A model generated the notes under the pieces. That model made no database searches. It saw only the letters and a program-made list of their open reading frames with translations, and was not told where the DNA came from. The translations under genes were made by a program, and so were the position numbers. Source: Sordaria brevicollis (Eukaryota; Ascomycota; Sordariomycetes; Sordariales; Sordariaceae). From it: a stretch of DNA of 64,000 bases. This document shows positions 47,403 through 57,655 of the stretch, piece by piece (the stretch's first letter is position 1; every line of letters begins with the position of its first letter). The stretch covers positions 2,509,001 to 2,573,000 of the forward strand of contig JAUTDP010000005.1 of NCBI GenBank assembly GCA_033439795.1. The letters run 5' to 3'.

Positions 47403-49536
47403 ATGGGTGAGCACCACCATCGTCGACGACAGCATCAGTATCATCATCATCATCACCGTCACCGTCGTCCCCAAATCCACGCCGACAACTTCACCAACCC
47501 AACCTACCATACCCCGCGCCCCTCCATGACGCTACCGTCCTGTCGTCTGCTCGCTGGCGTCATATGCTGATTCGGTTTTGCAACAGCTCCCAAGAAGAAG
47601 GAAGTCCAGAAGCTTTCTCTGGGCGAATTTTTGAACGAACCCTGTGAGTTCACCCCTCCCCCTCTACGCCAAGGCACCGACACGCCTGGCAGGGTGCTCG
47701 TGTTAATCCCGTTCCTGTGGTCTGAGACATACGACTGACATATCGTACAGCTTTCGGCGGCTCTTGGGCTGATGAGGTTGAGGATACTTATGGTAAGCAA
47801 CTTCTTCTCCATCGTCTTTGAATATCGTTCCACTAACATTCACCGTCTAGCCTCTGGCACCCAGCCTCTCCCTCCCGCTGAGCGTCGTGGTCCCTCGACC
47901 TATGGTGGTGGCTCTTCCTATGCTGACCGCGGTTCGTCAACCTCACAACATCGAGTCGATTTGACCTTGTGTTGATCTAACTGTATATGACAGGTTACTC
48001 CTCCCTCCGCGACAACATCAGTCCCGCCCAGCTCCCTACCAGACCCCCGTTCACTGCCCATCTCGGCAACCTTTCGTACAACGCGACCGCCGAGACCGTT
48101 ACCGAGTTCTTCGAGGGCTGCGATGTCGTGAATGTTCGCATCATTGAGGATCGCGAGACCCAGCGCCCCAAGGGCTTTGCCTATGCAGAGTTCAAGGATG
48201 TCGAGGGTCTCAAGACTGCCTTGACCCGTGATGGAGAGATGTTCGATGGCCGCGCCATTCGTATCAAGATTGCCGATCCCCGTATGTGTCCTTTTAACTG
48301 GTTCGTCATATTTGATATGATACTGACAGCCTCACAGCCAAGCAGGGCTACAGCGACAGAGCCGAGTCCAGCCGTGACCTCCCTACCTGGGAGCGCAGAG
48401 GACCCCTTCCCGACTTGCCCGGCCGCGACCGCCCCCAGCGTGACTTCGGCGAGCGTAGGGCCCCCAGGGAGTTTGCCCCCGCTGACGACGGCAAGGTCCG
48501 CGATTTCGGCAACTGGGAGAGGCGTGGTCCCCTCCCCCCCGCTGAGCCTACTGAGCAGCTCAGGGATTCCTCTCGCTCGCGTCCCCTCGAGGCCCGTGGC
48601 GAGTCTTTCCGCAACGATAGGAGGGCTTCCCCCGCCGCTTGGGGTCCTGGTGAGGGTCGTCAAGATTCTCGTCCTCCTCGCCGCGAGTTTGGCGACCGTC
48701 CTGAGCGCGCTCCTACTGCCGCTGAGAAGGACAACCAGTGGCGCAACAGCATGCGCCCTGCTACCGAGTCCCGCGAGGGCAGCGTTCCCAACTCTCCCGC
48801 CCCCTCGGCTGCCCTTCCCGCTGGTCGCCCGCGCCTTAACTTGACCAAGAGAACCGTCTCGGAGGCCCCCGAGGCCGGATCTACCCCTTCCGGTGACTCG
48901 AAGGCCAGCCCCTTCGGTGCCGCCCGTCCCATTGACACCGCCGCCCGCGAACGCGAGATCGAGGAGAAGCGTCTCCAGGCTCTGAAGGAGAAGAAGGAAG
49001 CCGAGGAGAAGGCTAAGGAGGAAAAGCGTCTCGCGAAGGAAGCCGCTGCTAAGGCCGAAGCTGAGAAGGCTGAAGCCGATGCTGCGGCCGCGAAGGCTGA
49101 GGCTGAGAAGCCCGCCGAAACCCCCGCCGCTGAGGAGGAGGTCAAGTCTCCTGGTGCTACTCCCGCTAACGGTGTTGCTGTTGATCAGAAGCTTCCTGTG
49201 AGGACCCGTGAGCCTCGCGAGGCTCCCAAGACCAGAGCCACCGAGAGCGGTAACTGGCGCTCTGCTCCTAGGGAACCCCGTGCTGGTGCCGCCCCTGGCG
49301 GTCCTCGCCGCAACGACCGTGGCCCCGCTGACCGCGCTCCTCGCGCTCCTCGCAGCGACTCTGGCCGTGGTCCTCGTGCCAACGGTGGTGCTCCTGCTGC
49401 CCAGCCCGCCCAGGCTGCCCCGGCTGCCGCCGCCGAGCAGGCTCCCGCTACCCCTGCTGCCGCCGAGGAAGATGACGGCTGGACGACCGTCACTGTCCCC
49501 AGCAAGGGCCGTCGTGGCACTAACCGTGCCTACTAA
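47403..49536 (+). CDS. TIF3: Eukaryotic translation initiation factor 4B (Tif3-like)
   Basis: eIF4B stimulates the eIF4A helicase and mRNA recruitment to the 40S subunit. Six exons give 556 aa: 47403-47406, 47587-47643, 47751-47792, 47851-47931, 47994-48281 and 48338-49536. The first exon is only ATG+G. Exons 2-3 give APKKKEVQKLSLGEFL and SFGGSWADEVEDTY, the conserved N-terminal signature of fungal eIF4B. One RRM spans about residues 81-156, with RNP2 FTAHLGNLSY and RNP1 KGFAYAEF (121-128). The C-terminal half is Arg/Asp/Pro-rich with repeated RD-type units, then an Ala/Glu/Lys coiled coil (EIEEKRLQALKEKKEAEEKA), then Pro/Ala-rich sequence ending KGRRGTNRAY. Intron 1 (180 bp) contains an (ATC)n microsatellite. 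Confidence 0.92.
47440..47456. repeat. (ATC)n microsatellite in TIF3 intron 1
   Basis: A short trinucleotide run lies in the first intron, 35 bp downstream of the donor. Confidence 0.7.
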
Positions 49537-50973
49537 TGCTACACTAGGCGACATCCCGTCAACTTTTCATGATCGCCGGAAAGCCTCTTCGGGAAAGCAT
49601 GGTGCATGGCTCATGTTGCCCTGCTCACGTTTTGCCACCCCGAATGGCTTCGAAGAGAACCTTTCCACCCTCAAAAGAGTCACAAGCGATCACACGGCTC
49701 ATTTACCCCACGCGCGATCTAGTCCTTGCATTGGATAGGCAATGTCCTCCAATGCAATAAGAGCATTCTCGCCGCAAATTTACCTGGGTTTTCTTCTACT
49801 TTGCTCACATCTACGTTTGCGCAAAATCGGAAAGGGGTTATAGGTAGTACCAAATGGGCGTTATTTTCCATGCCTTTTCTTTTGAACTGGGGGATGGGCG
49901 CATCATTTTCCTCAAAGACGTAGAACATACGGATACCTATTCTACCTCAAGTGGTAGAAGAAGATGGGCGAAGCAAGGAAAGAAGAGAAGGGCGGAGGGA
50001 GGGAAAAGGTTGAATGACAAGATGGGGAATCTACAGAATGAGGAGAGGGCAGAAGAAGGGATGATCGGTGGAGTTGATGCGTGTCTGTTTCCTCAGGCTT
50101 TTATATCCAAGACGGACACGCCGTGCCGCGTATGTTTTCAAAATTTGGTTTGTTGGTAGAGAAATAAAAGCGGGTTCGGTTCATGAAACTTTACTCAGGA
50201 AGAACTGGCAGTCAGAATCATGTTTCGGGACAACTGCCATACAATCGGCTGATGCGCTATATTATGATGGGGATGGGGTCCGACCCAATTCTTTGAACAG
50301 TAATCCAGAGGTGTTAGGAATCCTTTCTGTTAATCGCGCCTTCGAGTCCGAGTCCATGTACTTGTAATCCGAAATGCAAAACTACTCCCTTGAACCTTGG
50401 TTCGGTGGTCATCCGTGCCTTTGTACGCCTCCGTCTACCATCATACATTTTAGGGTTGGTCCCGCGCGGAATGCCAAACTCTAATCCAGGAGAGACAGGT
50501 ATGTATCTGTCGAAGTTTCATCACAGCGCCTACGATTTCTGTTTACTGATCTCAGGTAGTGTCTCGCCGGTCGGTAGCCGGTAGATTTGGAGTGGCTCAT
50601 GGGGCGCATGAGGCGGGAGGACGGGAGCAAGCAGTCAGAACAAGGGAAGGGGAAGCTATTCTGGGCGTTCGGCAGGGGCATGGGGCACCGAGTGGATCGA
50701 ACATTCTTTTCCTCAGCGAGTTCCCCCTTGTACCCTTGTCCAGAGTGTACCGGCCCCACACAAGCTCCTGCTTCCGTCATCGAAGCTGTTCCGATCATGA
50801 ACCCCTCCTTCGTTTCTTCAGGATCCGACCGAGGTCAGTCTTGATATAAATTTCCCTTCATCCTCTCGATTACCCGAGCACACCTCACTCTGTACTGCAT
50901 TGTCTCTCTTCACTTTCTTCCATCTCAAGAAACAAAATAAACTCACTCCGAGATACTCCAATCATCTATCACA
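49537..50973. other. Intergenic region between TIF3 and the MAPEG gene
   Basis: This 1.4 kb stretch lies between two genes in the same direction. ORFs up to 105 codons are unrecognised. The proximal part is likely TIF3 3' UTR, the distal part the MAPEG promoter, with a TATA box at 50845-50850. Confidence 0.5.
50845..50850 (+). promoter_or_regulatory. Candidate TATA box of the MAPEG gene
   Basis: TATAAA lies 124 bp upstream of the ATG. A pyrimidine-rich stretch follows (TTCCCTTCATCCTCTCG), a common start-site context in filamentous fungi. Confidence 0.45.
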
Positions 50974-51730
50974 ATGGCTTCCTTCCTCGATCTTTCGTCT
51001 AACTGGTCTCTCCACTCGGTATGTACCTAAACTTTACGCGTCATGGCATGTGAAAAAGGGCAAACGAACCAGCTTGCAGTTATCTGCTACGCTTCAGTCT
51101 TACCGAACAAAGAGAAGAATTTGACCAAACAGATACCTCTAGAGTCGTTCATAACTAATTTGGATTCACCTACCTATCACAGATCCCCGCGGCCTTCGTA
51201 CTCGCCCTCCTTCCCAACGTCTACGCCAGCTTCGCTGCCGGCAAGAACTATGATTTGGCCAAGTAAGCTTCTTACTTTCCGTTCCCGCCCCTCCATCATC
51301 TATCTACCTATCTCATCTCCAACCATCATCGACACCAACCACGCATCATCATCACACAAACCCACTTACTGACACTCCAAAACCAAAACTCAACAGCCCC
51401 CGCAAAACAGAAGAACACCTCGCCAAAGACACCACCATCGACAAGCGCCAACTGAATCGCATCCTCCGCGCCAAGGCCGCCTCCTCCAACGGTCTCGAGA
51501 CCATCGGTCTTTTCGCTGCGGGCGTCGTGGCCGCCAACGCCGCCAAGGTGCCCGTCGATACCCTCAACAAGCTCTCTCTCTTTTACCTGGGCAGCAGAGC
51601 TGTGTACAACTTTGTGTATGTGTTCTTGCAGGATAACCGCAAGTTTGCGCCCGTGCGCAGCTTGGTGTGGATGGCCAGCTTGGGAAGCATTTTCACATTG
51701 TTTATCAAGGCGGGTAATGCGTTTTACTAG
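50974..51730 (+). CDS. MAPEG-family membrane protein
   Basis: Three exons give 152 aa: 50974-51018, 51183-51262 and 51397-51730. The size and four hydrophobic segments fit the MAPEG family (membrane-associated proteins in eicosanoid and glutathione metabolism). Segments include IPAAFVLALLPNVYASF, GLETIGLFAAGVVAANAA, TLNKLSLFYLGSRAVYNFVYVF and SLVWMASLGSIFTLFIKAG. The block ILRAKAASSNGLETIGLFAA resembles the family's R-A-x-x-N-x-x-E signature. Related fungal proteins are often annotated as microsomal glutathione S-transferase-like, but the substrate is not known. A TATA box lies upstream. Confidence 0.82.
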
Positions 51731-52794
51731 ATTATTCTAAGAGGGAAGGCATGATTGGGATGGTGATGGCAGTGGTAGAGGATGATGGACGGTGGTTTGT
51801 GGGGATGTAATGTGTATCATATGTGATAAAAATGCTTGAACATGGGCAAAATTGGAGAGTGCTCGATTTTTTGTTGACATTTGAATGGTCAAGATTCGGA
51901 GGCTCTTCGTTGCCTTTGCTATGCCACTTTAGATTCTTGGTATCGGAAAACATTTCATACTCGCATAGGACGGAGTGATGTTGGTTAGTTCGACGGCATG
52001 GCCGCTTATTATCAACAACGAAACATCACCAGCACATGGGTATATAGATATGCCACAACCCCGACAGTTAGTTCTGCCCCAGCCGAAGAATTAATCTTTG
52101 TAATGTCCTCACTTAACATGATTGAAAATAATCAACACAATAAGTTCGAAAGATCTTTCTTATCCCACGCAATTCAATCCTTCGCCCTTTCCATCGTCCA
52201 TGAAATGTTCAAAACACAAACGATACCAAAAATGTGTTGGTTGTCGTTGACCACTTTCTGATTGTTTTGAGTTTACAAAAATCACCATCTCTTCTTCCCC
52301 GAAATTCCCCGTCACACACGTAGTCAAGTTATTTTCTCCAACCCAGTTTGCCATGCCGCCCACCCCCGCTGGTAGTGAATTAAATAGGAAAGATACACAA
52401 AATTAGGCTAACTGGGTCAACTGGCTTGCCCGTCCTCATACCCGCAAGCTTTCTTGAAAGCTTCAGTGGGTAGAGGTCGGTGTGACGTGTTAACGGTTGC
52501 CTTTCCAACTCCCTGCCGCTGAGCTCAGCTACCTGAGCCACCCGTCCGTTTAGCCTTGCCGATCATGGGAGACCGAGGAATTGAAGCTCGACTCCGGTTT
52601 CTCCTCTCTCCCCCACAGGTAGACCCCCGGTTATGCCAGGGCTTCCTCTACCACATAACTCTTCGTCCCGCTATGAAAAGGTTTCGCAAACCCGCGAGGC
52701 ATTCCTGCAATTCGGTTGAGGTGGTAAACGGACGACAATAGCCGAACAACCCAGCATCCCCGTTGCACCCCTTACGCCCTCCCAGCCATCAAGT
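51731..52794. other. Convergent intergenic region between the MAPEG gene and STE50
   Basis: This is a 1.06 kb spacer between two gene 3' ends. I see only short unrecognised ORFs (under 90 codons). Confidence 0.5.
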
Positions 52795-54366
52795 TTATAT
52801 GATACCTCCCGGTGGATCGTAACCGGTCGTTGCCCCACGAGCCGCAGCCGATAATCCTGCGCTCCCAGGTTGTTCCTCAGCTGGAGCGTTGTTCGTTTTC
52901 CTCAGCATGAACATGGGCTTCTTCCCTTCCTTATCCAACTGCTTGAACAATATGAGAGGCTTCTCATCCAGTCCCAGACACCGTTCTTGGTCGCCATACA
53001 CAATATACAGTGCGTACTGATCCCATGGAGCGTTGATTTGGTACTTTTTGAGCGCCGCCGGAAGAACCTTGTAGCAAGGGTCATCCATACTGACCCTAAA
53101 GGACTTGAAGATCTCGACGGACGCGTTGCTTGCAGAACCAGGGGTATCAGGTGCCGGGGTCTGTCCTCTGCGGGGAGCGGACACTTGTTTGTCTTGGGAA
53201 CCGTAGTGATCGTTATCGCCAAATGTGGATCGGCTTGAGGATGGGGGTTGGTTGTCACCGCGATACGATCTAGGATCAAGAGTAGTGCCCGACATGTTGG
53301 TGGTTGGCGGAGAGGTAGGTGATGGCATGTTCGGCGACGGATAACCACCCGAGGTGGTGTTCCCACCAGACCCGTTCATGGCACCAAGGTGAGTCGAGGA
53401 CAGCATACCCCGGCTTGTCGCAGAAGAGTCGTATGTCGGACCGTGGGAAGTCTGAAGATGAGACGGGGAGACTGCTTTCGGCGTTGTCCCAAGCATGATC
53501 CTCTTGGTAGAGTATTGCCGACTTAGCCCGGCACTCGGCTGGCTACCTGCCGCCGACGCTGGAGCTGGCGGTGACAAGGTAGATTCGTAGGACGGTCCGC
53601 TCGGTAACGGTTGCTGAGCATCCTTGGCGAGTCGCAATGCCGGTAGCATATCTTCCCGTAACCTCCTAAAGTCTTCGGTTAACCGGCGCAGGTCCTGCTC
53701 AAAGAGGCTCATGCGCTCGTCCCTCAACCGCAACTGCTCAGCGAGATGCTTAATGTCGTTGAGGGTGGCGTTTGCTGATAGCGCTTCGGTCGCGGCGGCT
53801 TTGGGAGTTGGGCCTGTTAGCACGCGAGAACCGAACAAGGTAAAGGGGTGAGAGACGTACTCAGAGGCATGTAATGGTCGTCCTCGATAGGGACATCCTG
53901 AGCTTTCTTCACGTCATAGACGGATTTCAAAATCATCAAGCGGTGGCCAACACTATTGATGCCCATCGACTTGAGATCATCATGTTGTAACGCGACCAGT
54001 GCCTCTCCCACAATTTCATTTTCTGTCAGTGAAGTTAGCGGGTGCCACAGCCATACGAAACCTTCTTCTTCGCTCGGGTAATCGCAACGGACCTATGAAT
54101 CTATCTGCGTATTGTTGTAGCCCAATCGAGGCAATGAAGTCGGCGCAGTCATCAGCAGACCAGTCGGAAATCAAGGTTTCTATGTGTCTATCTGCACTAT
54201 TTCGGTAGCCGTAGGTGGTAGGGGTGTGTTCGGCCGACGGGGGCCCAGAGTCGATGGGCGAGTGTTCGACGTCGGTGTGGTCGATAGGGGAGCTTCCGTG
54301 AATATCGCGCTCATACTCGTCGTCGGCGTCCGACTCAGCGTACGCGGTGCCCGAGTCGAAGTTCAT
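52795..54366 (-). CDS. STE50: Ste50-like MAPK adaptor (SAM and RA domains)
   Basis: Ste50 tethers the MAPKKK Ste11 to Cdc42/Ras-type signals in mating, filamentation and osmostress pathways. Three exons give 484 aa: 54366-54093, 54022-53861 and 53813-52795. The ATG at 54366 (MNFDSGTAYAESDADDEYE) begins an acidic N-terminus. The SAM domain spans about 66-130 (ISDWSADDCADFIASIGLQQ, then GEALVALQHDDLKSMGINSV) and is split by intron 1. A coiled coil lies at about 165-207 (DIKHLAEQLRLRDERMSLFE). A Ser/Pro-rich linker follows. The Ras-association domain lies at about 378-451 (SVEIFKSFRVSMDDPCYKVL, YALYIVYGDQERCLGLDEKP). Domain order and size match fungal Ste50. The 5' region is long, with a candidate TATA at 54927-54922. 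Confidence 0.92.
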
Positions 54367-57300
54367 GATTGCAAATTGCCGGGCCTCCACAGCCGGGGCT
54401 GCGGCGGCAGGAGACTAGAAAACGCCGAAGTCGTTCTTTATGGGAGGCTCGAGGACGGAGAGACGGGAACCAGCGATGGGCGCTGCGCCGTCCGGACCGA
54501 CATGCGGGGGGAAAGAGCAAGCGGAAGGCCCTGTTGTCGACAAACGAAGAGGAGCGCTTCGATCCGCAGCGACAGGAAGCGTAATGGCGGTTCCGCGACG
54601 AGTAGGATGGAGGAGGAGGCGCGAGTGGGCGGGTAGAGCTGCCACTAGGCCAACAGCGGTGGGCTTTCCAAGCTTGGCTGGTTGCAGTAAAAAAAAGACG
54701 TTGGCCAGATGGTGCAATGAGCAGCAGGCAATGTTTGGCGAGAATTGCGGCGGTGGAAGCAACAGCAAGCGTCGGGTACGAGAAGCGGAGGTGGTGGAGG
54801 CGGATATGGATCGAGTCTGAGTGACAATCAACTTGTCGTCTCTCGTCGGTCGGTCAGGTTCCCGTGTGGTGAAGTGCGTGATGAAATCGGCCGGATGGAG
54901 TTCGGCTAGCGGTATGAGGTGCTTATATGTAGGAGAGAAGACACCTCCCGCTAGACAATGGGCTAGGGAGAAGACCGGTCGGTGGTGACAGTGGGGAGAG
55001 TTCAAGAGCACACTTGAATGTCCGTCCTTGTGGCGGTGGTGGAGTTGGATCGGATTGTTGGTGGATGTTTTGGTCCAGAATCCAGAAAGATGCAAATGTC
55101 GAGTTGAGCAGCAGGGCAGTGATTGAATGCCGTTGCGTGCGGTGCGGTGCCTTGCGTGGGTGCGTGGCCGGGTGCAGTGGTGCAGTGGTGTGGAGATCAC
55201 GAACTTCCTCTTTCCTTTCCATTCCTGCACCGTCTGGGCTTCACATTCAAGTTCTGCGGCGGCAGGTGCTGCCTTCCTGCCCGCGGCGTGGTGGTGTGCA
55301 CAGCAACAGCCAGCACTTTCAGGCGGCAGCTATTGCCCGCCCGCAGGGGCAGCTGCTAGCCGCTCGCCTGTCCCAGTTTCTCGGCCAGATGGTCCAAGAG
55401 CCGACCAGTCAGGCAGGTGGTCGCAACGTGTTTGGCGGGTGGCCGATCGAGCGTGTGGGCCCATTACATTTATTGCCCAAACCGTCGATTACCTAGAGGT
55501 ACAGGTAGCCAAATCGTTCGCCATGCTGCTTTCAATCCGGCGGTCATCAAAGTCTTTTGGTTGGCTTCCTTTTTGGCCATTGTGCAAAACCCTCATCACT
55601 CACTGCATGGTACAAAGGCAGGTACGACTTCTACGCAGAGAATGGTGCCTGGCGGTGCACTGTGGTTCTGTCCGGATACATCTATTGATATTCAAGTGGT
55701 TTCTTACGTAAGGTACCTAAGATACAGAGGCCTGAGAGGTAGGTACCTGGGGAGCTTACCTCTGCACCCCACTCTTTTCACTTTTCCCCTGACCTCTTTC
55801 TGATCTCGAATTCTGTTTGCGTTGCTTTGCTTTGCTTTGCTCTGCTTTTACTTCCCCGAACAGCTTTGCCTTGCAGTGCAGTGGTCGAGGTTACCATGTC
55901 GGACGAACGTTATGTGTAGACGGAGCAGGAGCTTTTGTCAGGGGTACAGTTTGGTTAGGTTGTTAGCCCACCAGGTAGACTGCGTTGGTGACTTCCATGG
56001 AAGGAAGGGCTGGCTGGCTTGGACGGGGGGGGACTGCTTGAAGCTGGGAATACCATCCCATAAATCCCATCACAGGAGGAGTCCAAGATGGAGGGCAATT
56101 TTCCTCCTGCATCAAGCTTGTGGGCTCTTCTCATTTGTCCAGAGGTAACGACGAATCGAAAACTCTCTCTTCCCGTTTGGCCCCTATTTCAAAGCAGATA
56201 TTTGTAATACCAGGCGGCATTTCCGTTCTTCCTCTCTTGTCAACTTCATCTTCGTATATGGTTCGGGACCTTACATAACGAGCCTGAACTTTCCAACATT
56301 CAAGACTTCTCTTTTTCTGCTGGGCACATATCAAAAACTTGATTTCCCAAGCTCGGGACGAGACCTCGGCCCAGCGTTGAATTAAATTATTGACCCGGGA
56401 ATTCCTTCCCAAACGATCCCACCCTTTCTTTCGCTGTCGTAGTAGTCGGGCTGCCAATATCCGTTAACGTACTATACTATAGCTTTCAAGAGCCGAACAT
56501 AGTGGTGGGATATGTTGTCCTCGTTTTTTTCTCTTGCTCTGAAATTCCCTTCTGGCTCGTCTAAGAGTGCCCGATGACGTCCTGCGGCCTGGGCAGTACC
56601 ATAGTTGATGGAAAGACATCACGAGCCTGACGACACATTCACGACTTTCCTCTCTCTCGTCCTCCAATCTACAGATCGTTCGTTGCTTGTCACCCATATA
56701 TTCTGTCTTAATCTACCTACCAGTATCTATCTCCATCTTCCTCGAACCCTCTTACCCTGCAAAAATTCGTTGAAGAAGATATAAACCCGCTTTCGTCCCG
56801 TGTAACAACCCCGCCACGGCGGGAAACCCGCCCAACCGGTTGCGGCTTGTAGGCAAGATAAGCAGAAGCACGTCGGTACGGCGCAAGGAACGTGCGTTTG
56901 GACAGCGGGACGGTAGGGACGGGTAGGTTCGTGGAGTTTTTTGAGATGGGATGGGAACTGAGACGGGATGGAAAAACATGCCCCTGCCCAACATATGTGC
57001 CTCTTACATGGGGGCATTGACGCAAACAGAAAGCCTTGATAGGTATAAGAAAAGGGGATTTCAACATCTCTTCGTCTCCTAACTATACCTCTAGAGCTTG
57101 AAAGCTGTTCACCTTACTGACTCCGTAGATACAGTAAGGAAACGTCACAGATCAAAGATTCATACTTCACCAGCCATCCGTTCGGGGCAGTTTCATGATA
57201 TGCACAATGATGCGATGGCTTCTATGCTCGCTTTTGTCTCATCCGCGTTTCTGATTGACCCCGGGCCAAGCTTAGTAGGCCATGAGAACCTGTACTGTGA

Positions 57301-57655
57301 AACTAGGGGAATTAGTATATGTTGTAAAGTAGGAGAGGCTCTCCACACGCATTACTGTATCTTGAACGAAGACATGGCGAGTGGTGGTTGACCTCCATAC
57401 GTACAGTGTCCAGGTCGGCTATGGAAGTGACTTGGGAAGACCAATGCCACTGCCAATATACATTCGTGATAAGACTTGTGCTGTTCTCCTGATTTGATGA
57501 TATCATATTCTCTGAATATTCAAAGCCTTTCACGCAAGAAAACCATTGTCTAAATGGGCAAGATACTATGCTACAATACGCCAACCAAACTCCTTCCAGA
57601 TATGATGATGCAAAAATATGAACCGTCATACAAAAAATGCCCCTTGTGAGACGCC
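54367..57655. other. Intergenic region upstream of STE50
   Basis: This 3.3 kb stretch lies between two minus-strand genes. It should include the STE50 promoter and a long leader (TATA-like at 54927-54922, about 560 bp before the ATG) plus the 3' UTR of the next gene. A 271-codon minus-strand frame (55230-54415) lacks any ATG. Intergenic palindromic motifs occur at 55490-55508 and 55710-55770, and a (TTTGC)n run at 55816-55840. Confidence 0.5.
55816..55840. repeat. (TTTGC)n short tandem repeat
   Basis: About five TTTGC-like pentamers stand in tandem, with one slightly diverged copy at each end. Confidence 0.75.

Noticed and set aside
48181..49554. 457-codon open frame on the minus strand, antisense to TIF3
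   Set aside because: It mirrors the low-complexity Arg/Ala/Pro-rich codons of eIF4B and is Ser/Gly/Leu-rich without domains; the sense strand has a clear homologue.
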